Part shown: positions 55,929 through 64,000 of the stretch, one piece after another
How the letters are laid out: the number at the start of each line of letters is the position of its first letter
Numbering within the stretch: the stretch's first letter is position 1
Source: an uncultured Archangium sp.
GTDB taxonomy: Bacteria > Myxococcota > Myxococcia > Myxococcales > Myxococcaceae
Direction: 5' to 3'
DNA: 64,000 bases
NCBI GenBank assembly: GCA_903905455.1
Contig: CAIVGN010000024.1
Span: 1-64,000 of the forward strand
Made by a program: the position numbers and the translations under genes
The notes under the pieces: generated by a model
Seen by the model: the letters and a program-made list of their open reading frames with translations, nothing else
Databases searched by the model: none
What the model was told of the DNA's origin: nothing

Positions 55929-57437
55929 GTGATGAACCGCTCGCTGCTCTTCGTCACCGTGCTGGTCATCGCCACCTGTGGGCTCATCTACGAGCTCATC
56001 GTGGGCACCCTCGCCAGCTACCTGCTGGGCGACAGCATCACCCAGTTCTCGACGGTCATCGGGGTGTACCTCTTCGCCCTGGGCATCGGCGCGTGGCTCT
56101 CGGGCTTCATCGACAAGGGCGTGCCGCAGCGCTTCGTGGAGATCGAGCTGGCGGTGGCCTTGTGCGGGGGCATCTCGGCGCCCTTCCTCTTCGCCACCTT
56201 CGCCGCGGGGGCCAACTTCCGCGTGGCGCTCTACGGGCTGGTGATCGTCATCGGCTCGCTGGTGGGGCTCGAGATTCCCCTGCTGATGCGCATCATGAAG
56301 GAGCAGCTGGAGTTCAAGGACCTGGTCTCGCGGGTGCTGACCTTCGACTACCTCGGCAGCCTCTTCGCCTCGCTGCTCTTCCCCATCGTGCTGGTGCCGC
56401 ACCTGGGGCTGGTGCGCACCTCGCTGGTGTTCGGGTTGCTCAACGCGCTGGTCGGGCTGTGGAGTACCTGGCTGCTGGCGCCGGTGCTGGGCTCGGTGAC
56501 GCGCCTGCGGGTCAAGGCGATCATCGTCTCGGTGCTGTTGATCATCGGCGTGGTGATGGGCGACGCGATGACCTCGCTCTTCGAAGAGCACCTCTACAAC
56601 GACGAGGTGGTGCACGCGCAGTCGACGCCCTACCAGCGCATCGTGGTGACGCGCAGCCACCGGGGCTTCTCGCTGTTCTTGAACGGCAACCTGCAGTTCT
56701 CGTCGGTGGACGAGTACCGGTACCACGAGGCCCTGGTGCACCCTGCGTTCCAGGCGGCGGAGAAGCGAGAGAACATCTTGATCCTCGGCGGCGGTGACGG
56801 GCTCGCGGCGCGCGAGGTGCTGCGCTACGGCGACGAGGTGAAGAAGGTGACCCTGGTCGACCTCGACGGGGCGATGACCAAGCTGGCCCTGGGCGCGCTG
56901 GAGCTGGCGGAGCTCAACGGCCGCTCGCTGGCCGACCCGCGGCTGCACGTGATCAACGACGACGCCATGCAGTGGCTGACGCAGACCGACGAGCACTTCG
57001 ACGTGGTGATCGTGGACTTCCCCGACCCCAACAACTTCTCGCTGGGCAAGCTGTACACCACGCGCTTCTACGACTCGCTGAAGCAGCACCTCGCGCCGGG
57101 CGGGGCGGCGGTCATCCAGTCGACCTCGCCGCTGTTCGCGCGCAAGAGCTACTGGTGCATCGACACCACCATTCGCGCCTCGAAGTTCGAGACGCGGCCG
57201 TACCACGTGTGGGTGCCCAGCTTCGGCGAGTGGGGCTACGTGCTGGCCGGCGTGGGCGAGGGGTCGCTGGAGCCGAAGCACCCGCTGCCCGGGGGCCTGC
57301 GCTTCCTGAGCGACGACACCATGCCCTCGCTCTACCAGTTCCCCAAGGACATGGACCGCGTGCCCGCCGAGGTGAACCGGCTCAACAACCAGGTGCTGGT
57401 GCACTACTACGAAGAAGAGTGGAGACGCTGGAACTGA
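55929..57437 (+). CDS. Membrane-bound spermidine synthase-like aminopropyltransferase
   Basis: A 502-residue protein. The N-terminal 210 residues contain seven hydrophobic segments (CGLIYELIVGTLASYLLGDS start). The C-terminal 280 residues form a spermidine-synthase domain: TPYQRIVVTRSHRGFSLFLN-GNLQFSSVDEYRYHEALVHP, the decarboxy-SAM-binding ILILGGGDGLAAREVLRY, then LVDLDGAMTKLA and VIVDFPDPNNFSLGKLY. Such membrane-fused SpeE homologues are widespread but mostly uncharacterised. It is likely an aminopropyltransferase or related alkyltransferase. Its TGA abuts the next stop as TGATCA. Confidence 0.9.
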   Translation: MMNRSLLFVTVLVIATCGLIYELIVGTLASYLLGDSITQFSTVIGVYLFALGIGAWLSGFIDKGVPQRFVEIELAVALCGGISAPFLFATFAAGANFRVALYGLVIVIGSLVGLEIPLLMRIMKEQLEFKDLVSRVLTFDYLGSLFASLLFPIVLVPHLGLVRTSLVFGLLNALVGLWSTWLLAPVLGSVTRLRVKAIIVSVLLIIGVVMGDAMTSLFEEHLYNDEVVHAQSTPYQRIVVTRSHRGFSLFLNGNLQFSSVDEYRYHEALVHPAFQAAEKRENILILGGGDGLAAREVLRYGDEVKKVTLVDLDGAMTKLALGALELAELNGRSLADPRLHVINDDAMQWLTQTDEHFDVVIVDFPDPNNFSLGKLYTTRFYDSLKQHLAPGGAAVIQSTSPLFARKSYWCIDTTIRASKFETRPYHVWVPSFGEWGYVLAGVGEGSLEPKHPLPGGLRFLSDDTMPSLYQFPKDMDRVPAEVNRLNNQVLVHYYEEEWRRWN

Positions 57438-58265
57438 TCAGTCGTCGTCGGGCTGATCAGCGCCGGTGTCACCCGCGTCGCCTTCGCGCAGCCAGGCCAG
57501 GCCCCCGGACCTCGCGTCGGCCAGGGCGAGCATGGTGGCCAGGGTGCCGTCGGCGAGCGTGAGCAGCCGCGTGGGGTCGAGGCGGTACGCGAGGTGGGGG
57601 CTGCCCTCGCCGAAGAGCTCGAGCAGCAGCGTGCGGGCCCAGAAGCGCAGGCCCTGCACCGCCTCGTTCACCTTGCCCTTGGTGGCGGCGGCGGCGCGAT
57701 CGAAGCCCTCGGCGGCGACCGAGCGCAGGAGCTCCTCGAGGTCTTCGTCGGCCTCGAGCGACTTGGGGTCTTCCTTCAGGCTGCGCGCGTAGACCTCGGA
57801 GCGCAGGGCCTCGTTGAGCGCCTCGTAGAGCTGGGCCTTGTCTTCGACCTCGTCGGCCGGGCGGAGGGTGACGGCGGCGAGGAAGGCCGCGGGCTCGCCC
57901 AGCAGCGGCACCTTCGGGAGCAGCGCGGCGCCGTCGGCGGGCACCTCGAGCGAGGGGAACTCGACCTGGCCCAGGGCCCACAGCAGCAGCTGCAGCTCCT
58001 CGGTGGTCCAGCCCACGGCGTCGACGTCGTCCTCCGACCAGGTGCCCAGGGGGGCGTCGAAGAGCTCGATCCCGTCGGCGCCGAGGTTGGTGAAGAGGCC
58101 GTGCGCCTTGACCCAGGTGGAGAGCGCCTGGAAGCGGGCCGGGTCACGCGCGGTCTCGAGGCGGGCGCGCTCCATGAGGGCGGCGACCATCAGCGCGCGG
58201 CTGGCGACGACGGCGGCCCCGGGAGGCGTGGGTTCGGCATCGGAGGGCTTTCGGGAGGTGGCCAT
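57438..58265 (-). CDS. DUF4272-like protein
   Basis: A 275-residue soluble protein. Segments such as RALMVAALMERARLETARDP, the LFDAPLGTWSEDDVDAVGWT-TEELQLLLWALGQVEF block, and EALNEALRSEVYARSLKEDP follow the DUF4272 pattern, including the conserved WRxEAL/LLWALG-type helix. The function is unknown. The ATG at 58265 lies 24 bases from a divergent lipoprotein gene, so both share a small promoter region. Confidence 0.72.
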   Translation of the reverse strand: MATSRKPSDAEPTPPGAAVVASRALMVAALMERARLETARDPARFQALSTWVKAHGLFTNLGADGIELFDAPLGTWSEDDVDAVGWTTEELQLLLWALGQVEFPSLEVPADGAALLPKVPLLGEPAAFLAAVTLRPADEVEDKAQLYEALNEALRSEVYARSLKEDPKSLEADEDLEELLRSVAAEGFDRAAAATKGKVNEAVQGLRFWARTLLLELFGEGSPHLAYRLDPTRLLTLADGTLATMLALADARSGGLAWLREGDAGDTGADQPDDD

Positions 58266-58289
58266 GGGCCTCGTATACACTCCGCGGCC

Positions 58290-59147
58290 ATGCGAGTCCT
58301 TGGGGGCACCGTGGCGCTGCTGATCTTGCTCGCCACGGGGTGTGGGCCGAAGACGATGGAGGCGCGCATGCGGGACGCCGAGAAGCTGGCGGACCGGGCG
58401 GCCGGGTACCTCGACGACGCCGAGAAGGCCATGGCGGCCCTCGAGCCGAAGCAGATGCAGTCGGCCCTGGAAGACGCGAAGGACGTGCTGGCCAGGAAGG
58501 ACATCGAGCTCTACCCCGAGGCGCAGATGCACCTCGATCGCTACCGCGAGCTCAACGGCAAGCTGGCCGAGGTGAAGGCCACCCGCGAGAAGCGCGACCT
58601 CGAGAAGCGGCTCAACCAGGCGCGCGACAAGATCGTCCCCCGGGCGCAGGCGCTGCTCGAGGCCCAGGAGGCGCTGGTGCCCGGCGCCCCCACCCGCGCC
58701 GCCTGTGACACCCTGGAGGCGAAGGCCAAGGCCCTCAAGGACGCCGTCGACGACGACCTCGACCTCTTCGTCAAGGACAGCGACTTCGCGGCCTGGGCCA
58801 GGTCCCAGCGCAACAAGGTGGACAAGGCCCTCGACGCCGCGGCCCACGCGCGCGTCGCCCTCGCCTTCCTCGAGGGGCCGGTGACCTCGTGGCGCGAGGG
58901 CGTGACGCTGCAGAAGGACGCGAAGGCGAAGAAGTCAGCCGGAGACCGCGAGACCGCGCTGCGCGAGGCGAAGAACCGGTTCGCCGACTGCGCCAAGGCC
59001 GCCACGCCGGTGGCCGAGCTGAAGGTCACGGTGGACGGCAAGCCGATGAGCCCGGCCCAGCTGGTCACCGTGTGTGACAAGGCGCTGAAAGGTGTGGAAG
59101 GGGAGTGGAAGAAGGCCGCCGCCGCCCTGAAAAAGCCGAAGAAGTAG
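58290..59147 (+). CDS. Coiled-coil lipoprotein
   Basis: A 285-residue lipoprotein with lipobox ATGC (Cys 18). The mature protein is mostly helical with heptad-like Leu/Lys/Glu (ARMRDAEKLADRAAGYLDDA, then EVKATREKRDLEKRLNQARD) and has four further Cys. It resembles periplasmic coiled-coil lipoproteins that bridge envelope layers; no family is recognised. Confidence 0.7.
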   Translation: MRVLGGTVALLILLATGCGPKTMEARMRDAEKLADRAAGYLDDAEKAMAALEPKQMQSALEDAKDVLARKDIELYPEAQMHLDRYRELNGKLAEVKATREKRDLEKRLNQARDKIVPRAQALLEAQEALVPGAPTRAACDTLEAKAKALKDAVDDDLDLFVKDSDFAAWARSQRNKVDKALDAAAHARVALAFLEGPVTSWREGVTLQKDAKAKKSAGDRETALREAKNRFADCAKAATPVAELKVTVDGKPMSPAQLVTVCDKALKGVEGEWKKAAAALKKPKK

Positions 59148-59251
59148 TCGGTGTCTGTCGGCAGGTGTGGGCATCTTCTGATCGGGCACAACCCGCCACG
59201 CCTTTTCGCGATACTCGAGAAGTTGCTCTGAATTCCTGAAGGGGATCACCC

Positions 59252-61105
59252 ATGGCCCGCATCGACTCTGGCTCTAGCGCCTCCTCCTCTGCCGCGAGCC
59301 AGGCCGCCGCTGCTGCCGCCGCCAAGCAGGCCGCCGCCGCCGCCGTGAAGAAGGCCGCTGCCGACGCCGCGAAGAAGGCCGCCGCCGACGCCGCCAAGCG
59401 CAAGGACGGCTTCGAGAAGAAGCACCTGGGCAAGCTCGACAAGCACCACGTGGGCGGCAAGTCGGCCGACCTGCAGAAGCTCGCCGCCGGCAAGGGCACC
59501 ACCAGCCGCAACGCCGACGGTTCGACGGCCACCTCGCTGGAGGTGACGAAGAAGGGCACCAGCACCAGGCAGGACCTCACCACCGAGCGCAACAAGTTCA
59601 CCGGTGAGACCAAGCTCAAGTTCGAGTCCACGGCGACCACCCAGGCGTCGAAGACCAACTCGCGCGAGACCAAGCACACCTTCGAGGCCGCGACCGACCT
59701 GCTGGGCCGCACCACGTCGACCCAGTCGAAGGAGGTGAGCCTCCAGAAGGGCCACACCACCACCGTCGACAGCCGCGCCACCGCGACCGACGAATACGGG
59801 AACAAGAAGGTCACCACCGGCCTGTCGACCGCGGTCGAGAAGAACGGGGTCACCGCCACCGACGGCAAGTCGACCACCAGGGGCGCGTTCGGCACCCGGC
59901 AGTCGGTCAGCGAGAAGAAGCTCGAGACCTTCAAGGGCACCGGCACCATCGAAGAGATGAAGAAGGGCGACACGCTGAGCAGCACGAGCTCCAAGTCGAC
60001 CACCGGCACCGACTTCGCGTTGAGCCACTCCAGGGAGTTCGCGGACGGCACCTTCACCCTCAAGGACTCGGCCGACTGGAAGAAGAACTCCTTCAACAAG
60101 CAGGGCAGCAAGGAGAAGTCGTGGCAGCTGAAGGACGCCAAGACGCCCGACACCGGCTTCACCCAGCAGAAGACCACCGGGGTGCAGGGCGCCACCGACA
60201 AGGTGAAGCTCGCCGGTGACGCGCTGGGCGCCGCGGGCCTGAAGAAGGAATGGAAGGGCAAGGAGTGGGACACCGCCAAGCTCGGCGAGCTGGGTGACGA
60301 GAAGACCCACTTCGTCGGCACGAAGCGCGGCACCTCGGGCGCGTCGTCGGTGAGCGTGGGCGCCAACGGCGTCGACGCGAAGTTCAAGCGCGAGGCGAGC
60401 GCCGGGGCGTACGCGCAGCACAACACCTCCGTCGAAGGCAGCCACGGCAAGGCGAGCTCCCAGGCAGGCGCCCGGCTCGAGGCGAAGGCCGGCGTCGATG
60501 CGGCGGGCAAGCTGAACCTCAACGGCCTCGACGCGAGCGCGGGCGCGCGGGTCGGCGTGTCGGCCGAGGCGTCGCTCAAGGGCGCGGTCGAGACCAAGTC
60601 GGTGAAGTTCGCCGGCGTGGACCTGAAGGCCGGCGCCGAGGGCACCGTGAAGGCCTCCGCGGTAGCCGCCGCCGAAGCCCGGGGGAGCGTGAAGTTCACC
60701 CGCAACCCCCCGGCGGCCATCATCGAGGGCAGCGCGGGCGCCTCCGCGGTGGTCAAGGCCGAGGCCGAGGTGAAGGTCTCCGCCGGCCCCTTCGCGCTGC
60801 GTGCGTCGGGCTACGGGAGCGCGGGCGCCGAGGCGAAGGCGTCGGGCGTGCTGGGCTACGACCACGGCAAGCTGAAGATCGGCGGCTCGCTGGGCGCGGC
60901 CGTCGGCCTGGGCCTCGGTGGCGCGGTCAACGTCGAGGTCGACGTGAAGCAGATCGGCGACATGGCCAAGCACGCGGCGGATCAGAACGGCGACGGCAAG
61001 CTGGGCCTCGACGACGTGTCGGCCGGGGCGAAGCACCTCGGGCACGCGGCGGCGAGCGCGGTGAGCAGCGCGGCGAAGACGGCGCGCTCGTGGTTGCCCT
61101 GGTGA
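59252..61105 (+). CDS. Large repetitive Ala/Lys/Thr-rich protein with EF-hand-like loop
   Basis: A 617-residue protein; AAGGGG lies 8-9 bases before the ATG. Residues 1-60 are an Ala/Lys helix (KKAAADAAKKAAADAAKRKD). Residues about 75-330 are Thr/Ser/Lys-rich with loose repeats (KGTSTRQDLTTERNKF, then ETKHTFEAATDLLGRTTSTQ). Residues about 400-570 are Ala/Gly amphipathic strands (SAGAEAKASGVLGYDHGKLK). Residues 577-588 (DQNGDGKLGLDD) are a canonical EF-hand calcium loop, and the protein ends in RSWLPW. There is no classical signal peptide. Composition differs sharply from its neighbours. It looks like a secreted structural or toxin-type protein, possibly exported by a leaderless route; this is inference. 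A papain-like protease gene follows 76 bases later. Confidence 0.8.
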   Translation: MARIDSGSSASSSAASQAAAAAAAKQAAAAAVKKAAADAAKKAAADAAKRKDGFEKKHLGKLDKHHVGGKSADLQKLAAGKGTTSRNADGSTATSLEVTKKGTSTRQDLTTERNKFTGETKLKFESTATTQASKTNSRETKHTFEAATDLLGRTTSTQSKEVSLQKGHTTTVDSRATATDEYGNKKVTTGLSTAVEKNGVTATDGKSTTRGAFGTRQSVSEKKLETFKGTGTIEEMKKGDTLSSTSSKSTTGTDFALSHSREFADGTFTLKDSADWKKNSFNKQGSKEKSWQLKDAKTPDTGFTQQKTTGVQGATDKVKLAGDALGAAGLKKEWKGKEWDTAKLGELGDEKTHFVGTKRGTSGASSVSVGANGVDAKFKREASAGAYAQHNTSVEGSHGKASSQAGARLEAKAGVDAAGKLNLNGLDASAGARVGVSAEASLKGAVETKSVKFAGVDLKAGAEGTVKASAVAAAEARGSVKFTRNPPAAIIEGSAGASAVVKAEAEVKVSAGPFALRASGYGSAGAEAKASGVLGYDHGKLKIGGSLGAAVGLGLGGAVNVEVDVKQIGDMAKHAADQNGDGKLGLDDVSAGAKHLGHAAASAVSSAAKTARSWLPW

Positions 61106-61129
61106 GCGCGCGGTTCGACTGATGAGGGA

Positions 61130-61145
61130 TGGCACATCTGGGGCT
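61130..61145 (+). promoter_or_regulatory. Candidate sigma-54 promoter
   Basis: TGGCACATCTGGGGCT has the invariant GG and GC exactly ten bases apart (TGGCAC at -24, GC at -12). The -12 TT is GG. It lies 36 bases before the protease ATG, giving a leader of about 25 bases. Sigma-54 promoters are frequent in myxobacteria. Confidence 0.4.
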
Positions 61146-61181
61146 TGATCCCGCCGTCCCGCGTGGGAGCGTGCGGTCCCG

Positions 61182-62837
61182 ATGCCCATCCAGATGACGG
61201 AAGATGACGACTCGAGCTCGACGAACAACGATGACTCGGGTGGTGGTGGAGGCGGCGGACGCGGCGGTGGTGGCGGCGGTGGAGGGGGAAGCGGCGGTGG
61301 TGGCGGTGGCGGCTTCGCGCTCATCGTCGCGCTGCTGACGTTCTTCTGGCGCTACCCCAAGCTGGGCGCGATCGCCCTGGTGCTGGCCACGGGCTACTAC
61401 TTCTGCGGCGGTGACTCGCCTTCGCCCTCAGCCGACCCGAGCGCCCCGAAGAAGTCGGCGTCGACGGGCAAGAAGAACAAGGCGTCGCACCAGGACAACA
61501 AGGGGCCCGGCACGCTGGGCACCGGCGCGACGCTCGACCCCGAGGTCTACGACACGGCGTTGGTGCACGAGCCGCTCGACGAGAACGGCAACCCCGGGCT
61601 GCCGCGGCGGGTGTCCTTGAGGGAGTTCGCACCTCCGCGCGGAAACCAGGGGCACCAGGGCTCGTGCGTGGGCTGGTCGACCTCCTACGCGGCCCGCTCG
61701 ATCCTCTACGCGCAGCAGACCGGCAAGGACCCGGCGACGACGCGGTTCAGCCCGTCGTTCGTCTACAACCCCATCGCCAAGCCCGGCTGCCACGGCACGT
61801 ACATCATCCGCGCGCTCGAGGCGATGCAGGGCGTGGGTGACGTGCCGTGGGACGAGTTCGCCTACGACCAGGACTCCTGCAGCAAGAAGCCGAGCAGCGA
61901 CCTGAAGGAGCGCGCGGCCGAGTTCCGCATTCGGGGCTTCGATCGCCTCTCGGTCGACGACGACGACTACGCGACCAACGCCGCCGCGGTGAAGCAGCAC
62001 CTCGCGCAGCGGGCGCCGGTGGTCATCGGCATGGACGTGGGCGGCACCTTCGAGACCGAGATGAACGGCACGCGGGTGTGGCACCCCACGCAGGCGGACC
62101 GCGACCGCGACGGGGACTGGGGCGGGCACGCGCTGGCGGTCATCGGCTACGACGACACCCTCGAGGGCGGGGCCTTCGAGATCATGAACTCGTGGGGCAA
62201 GAAGTGGGGCGAGGACGGGGTGGCCTTCGTTCGCTACGAAGACTTCTCGGAGTTCGTGCACGAGGCCTACGGCCTGTACCCGATGGGCGTGGCGAAGGAC
62301 GTCGCGGACCAGCCGCAGCACATCACCTTCGGCCTGGTGGAGAACAAGAAGCAGCAGCGCATCGCCCTCGAGTCGCAGGGCGGCATCACCTGGCGCACCA
62401 CCGCGGCGCTCAAGAAGGGCACGCGCTTCAAGGTCGAGTACTCGAACGGCAAGCCGACCTACACGTACATCTTCGGGCAGCAGACCGACGGCAGCTCCTA
62501 CGTGCTCTTCCCCTACAACGCGAAGCACGACCCCTACTGCGGCACCACGGGCACGCGCATCTTCCCGCGCAAGCAGAGCCTCACGGTGGACGACGTGGGC
62601 ACGCGGGACTCCATCGCGGTGGTCATCTCGCCCGAGCCGCTCGACTTCAAGGCGCTCAACGAGCAGATCACCACCGAGGCCGGCGACACCTATGCCGAGA
62701 AGCTGACCGGGGTGTTCGGGGACCAGATGATCAGCGAGCCGTCGGTGAGCATCGAAGACGACCTGCTCTCGCTGACCTCGGAGGCGGACCAGGCCGACAA
62801 GCTGTACGTGATGGTCATCGAGGTCGACAAGAAGTGA
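61182..62837 (+). CDS. Membrane-anchored papain-like (C1A) cysteine protease with DUF4384-like domain
   Basis: A 551-residue protein. The acidic N-terminus (TEDDDSSSTNNDDSG) is followed by a Gly run and one membrane segment near residues 45-75 (FALIVALLTFFWR, then LGAIALVLATGYYFCGG). The C1A catalytic domain has GNQGHQGSCVGWSTSYAARS (Cys162), WGGHALAVIGYDD (His316) and IMNSWGKKWGEDGVAFVRY (Asn336), so the triad is complete. The C-terminal 170 residues resemble DUF4384 (TRFKVEYSNGKPTYTYIFGQ, then SYVLFPYNAKHD). An extracytoplasmic protease that processes or degrades an exported protein is likely. The neighbouring repetitive protein is an obvious candidate substrate (inference). Confidence 0.9.
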   Translation: MPIQMTEDDDSSSTNNDDSGGGGGGGRGGGGGGGGGSGGGGGGGFALIVALLTFFWRYPKLGAIALVLATGYYFCGGDSPSPSADPSAPKKSASTGKKNKASHQDNKGPGTLGTGATLDPEVYDTALVHEPLDENGNPGLPRRVSLREFAPPRGNQGHQGSCVGWSTSYAARSILYAQQTGKDPATTRFSPSFVYNPIAKPGCHGTYIIRALEAMQGVGDVPWDEFAYDQDSCSKKPSSDLKERAAEFRIRGFDRLSVDDDDYATNAAAVKQHLAQRAPVVIGMDVGGTFETEMNGTRVWHPTQADRDRDGDWGGHALAVIGYDDTLEGGAFEIMNSWGKKWGEDGVAFVRYEDFSEFVHEAYGLYPMGVAKDVADQPQHITFGLVENKKQQRIALESQGGITWRTTAALKKGTRFKVEYSNGKPTYTYIFGQQTDGSSYVLFPYNAKHDPYCGTTGTRIFPRKQSLTVDDVGTRDSIAVVISPEPLDFKALNEQITTEAGDTYAEKLTGVFGDQMISEPSVSIEDDLLSLTSEADQADKLYVMVIEVDKK

Positions 62838-62906
62838 CGCGGGGCTGAGTGGGGGCGATCCGCGCGCTCGCGTTCGCCCACCCACTGGGTCACACTTCGC
62901 GGCCGC

Positions 62907-64000
62907 ATGGCACAGACCGAACTGTTTCGTCAGGGGCTCACGGAGCTCAAGGCTGGGCGTTTCGCCGAGGCGCGGCGCCTCTTCGTGGAGAACGAAGAGA
63001 AGGCCGGCACCGCGGCGCAGACGAAGGAGCTGTTGCGCCAGGCCGAGGCCAACCTCGCCGCCGGCAAGCTCGACGTGGGCGCGCAGCAGCTGGCCACCGT
63101 GCTCGAGCGCAACCCCACCATCCCCGAGGTGTACGTGGGCCTGGCGCGGGTGGCGCTGTTCACCGGCCAGCTCGCCGACGCGCGCACCCACGCCCTGGGC
63201 GCGGTGAAGGTCGGCCCGCAGCAGCCGCTGGGGTGGACGCTGCTGGGCCTGGTGCACGAGGCCGAGGGCGACGTGAAGGGCGCGCGGCCCCACCTCGAGA
63301 AGGGCGCGCAGTTCGGGCAGAACGTGTTCCTCTGCCAGTTCAACTACGGCCGCGCGTTGACCAGCGAGGGCCGCGCCGCCGAGGGCGTGCCGTTCCTCCT
63401 CAAGGCGACCGAGCTCGAGCCGAAGAACCCCGACGCCCTCGTCGCCCTGGGCTTCGCGCTGCGGCAGCTCAAGCAATACGAGAAGGCGCTCGAGACGCTG
63501 GAGAAGGCGAAGGACGTGGCGCCCAGGAGCGTCGACGCCTGGGCCTCGCTGGCCGACCTGTTGTTCGAGTTGAAGGAGTTCAAGGCCGCGCGCGACCTCC
63601 TCGACCGGGGCCTCACCGCGGTGGGCGAGCACCCTGCCCTGCTGGAGAAGGCCGTCGCCTGCGCGATGCTGCAGGAAGACCCCGCCGGCGCCGTCGCCTA
63701 CCTCGAGCGCGAGGTGAAGGTGGTGCCGAACCACGAGCAGGCCTGGCTCAACCTGGCGCACCTCTCGTTGCTCACCGAGAACCTCGACCGCAGCGAGTCG
63801 GCCGCGCGCGAGCTGCTGCAGAAGAACCCGAAGAACTGGGAGGCCTGGTTTCACCTGGGCAACCTCTTCGACGCGGTGCCCGACGAGGCGAAGGCGGAAG
63901 ACGCGTACCGCAAGGCCCTCGCGCTGCAGCCGGAGAACTGGAAGGTGCTGATGAACCTCGCCACCGCGCTGGTGCAGACGAAGGTCGCGGCGAAGCACCA
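62907..64000 (+). CDS. TPR repeat protein (3' end outside window)
   Basis: It starts at ATG 62907 and is still open at the window end; 364 residues are visible. Ten or so TPR-like helix pairs run through it: FRQGLTELKAGRFAEARRLF, NPTIPEVYVGLARVALFTGQ, PKNPDALVALGFALRQLKQY, AWASLADLLFELKEFKAARD, and PKNWEAWFHLGNLFDAVPDE. No signal peptide is present. It is probably a cytoplasmic assembly scaffold. It follows the protease gene by 69 bases in the same direction. Confidence 0.9.
   Translation, partial: MAQTELFRQGLTELKAGRFAEARRLFVENEEKAGTAAQTKELLRQAEANLAAGKLDVGAQQLATVLERNPTIPEVYVGLARVALFTGQLADARTHALGAVKVGPQQPLGWTLLGLVHEAEGDVKGARPHLEKGAQFGQNVFLCQFNYGRALTSEGRAAEGVPFLLKATELEPKNPDALVALGFALRQLKQYEKALETLEKAKDVAPRSVDAWASLADLLFELKEFKAARDLLDRGLTAVGEHPALLEKAVACAMLQEDPAGAVAYLEREVKVVPNHEQAWLNLAHLSLLTENLDRSESAARELLQKNPKNWEAWFHLGNLFDAVPDEAKAEDAYRKALALQPENWKVLMNLATALVQTKVAAKH

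Overview
This is 64 kb of a high-GC (about 70% by eye), gene-dense chromosome. Many stop/start codons overlap and GTG/TTG starts are frequent. The gene content points to the phylum Myxococcota, probably a Myxococcales-type bacterium: three Hanks-type Ser/Thr kinases (one with a PEGA domain), PilZ domains of the myxobacterial paralogous type, DUF4388-like proteins, and a large share of lipoproteins with Asp-Ala-Gly-rich or Gly-rich linkers. I see no prophage, insertion sequence, CRISPR array or rRNA. There is one tRNA gene, tRNA-Gln(TTG).

Layout. 1-3111: the end of a surface propeller-like protein, a lipoprotein with an HYDIN/ASH-like domain plus a PQQ-like propeller, and a hemerythrin-like protein. 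3117-6811 (minus strand): a tight run of a collagen-like lipoprotein, a TAT-exported binding-protein-like protein, a tail-collar protein, a GNAT acetyltransferase, a DUF4177-like protein and YidD. 6910-12929: two DUF4388-like proteins (one with a degenerate J domain and TPRs) around a lipid-anchored endonuclease/exonuclease/phosphatase protein, plus small unknowns. 12994-21574: an alpha/beta-hydrolase lipoprotein, a NarL-type histidine kinase, an ABC-2 exporter pair, a PEGA Ser/Thr kinase and a B-box/TPR membrane protein. 21720-30583: lipoproteins with Ig-like and beta-helix architecture, a methyltransferase, an AI-2E-family permease and an NAD(P)-binding epimerase-like protein.

31027-45172: pyruvate phosphate dikinase, a tail-anchored protein, a Ser/Thr kinase with a membrane sensor, a PilZ-linker-Hsp70 fusion with an overlapping partner gene, a VapBC-type toxin-antitoxin pair with a perfect operator palindrome, QueE, a FemAB/GNAT-like protein and a hybrid histidine kinase. 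45173-46063 is mostly noncoding and carries two inverted copies of a repeat of about 180 bp. 46064-53968: a protein with a histone-like basic tail, then a tyrosine catabolism unit (LysR regulator divergent from hmgA-hppD), two hemerythrins, small membrane proteins, a PilZ protein, a third Ser/Thr kinase and tRNA-Gln. 54061-64000: an archaemetzincin-like protein whose catalytic Glu is replaced by Gln, a TolB-like propeller lipoprotein, an NTF2-like protein, a membrane-bound spermidine-synthase-like protein, a DUF4272-like protein, a coiled-coil lipoprotein, and finally a repetitive Ala/Lys/Thr-rich protein next to a membrane papain-like protease and a TPR protein cut by the window end.

How the parts work together. 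Metabolism is limited to ppdK (pyruvate/PEP interconversion), hmgA-hppD (tyrosine to maleylacetoacetate) and queE (7-deazaguanine). The rest is mainly signalling and cell-surface material. The least conventional items are the PilZ-Hsp70 fusion with its array of short Phe-Phe-Ala motifs, the repetitive protein/papain protease pair, the Glu-to-Gln archaemetzincin, the inverted intergenic repeat, and the habit of convergent genes sharing palindromic stop codons (TGATCA four times, CTAG once). All functional calls are read from sequence motifs by eye; no database search was run.
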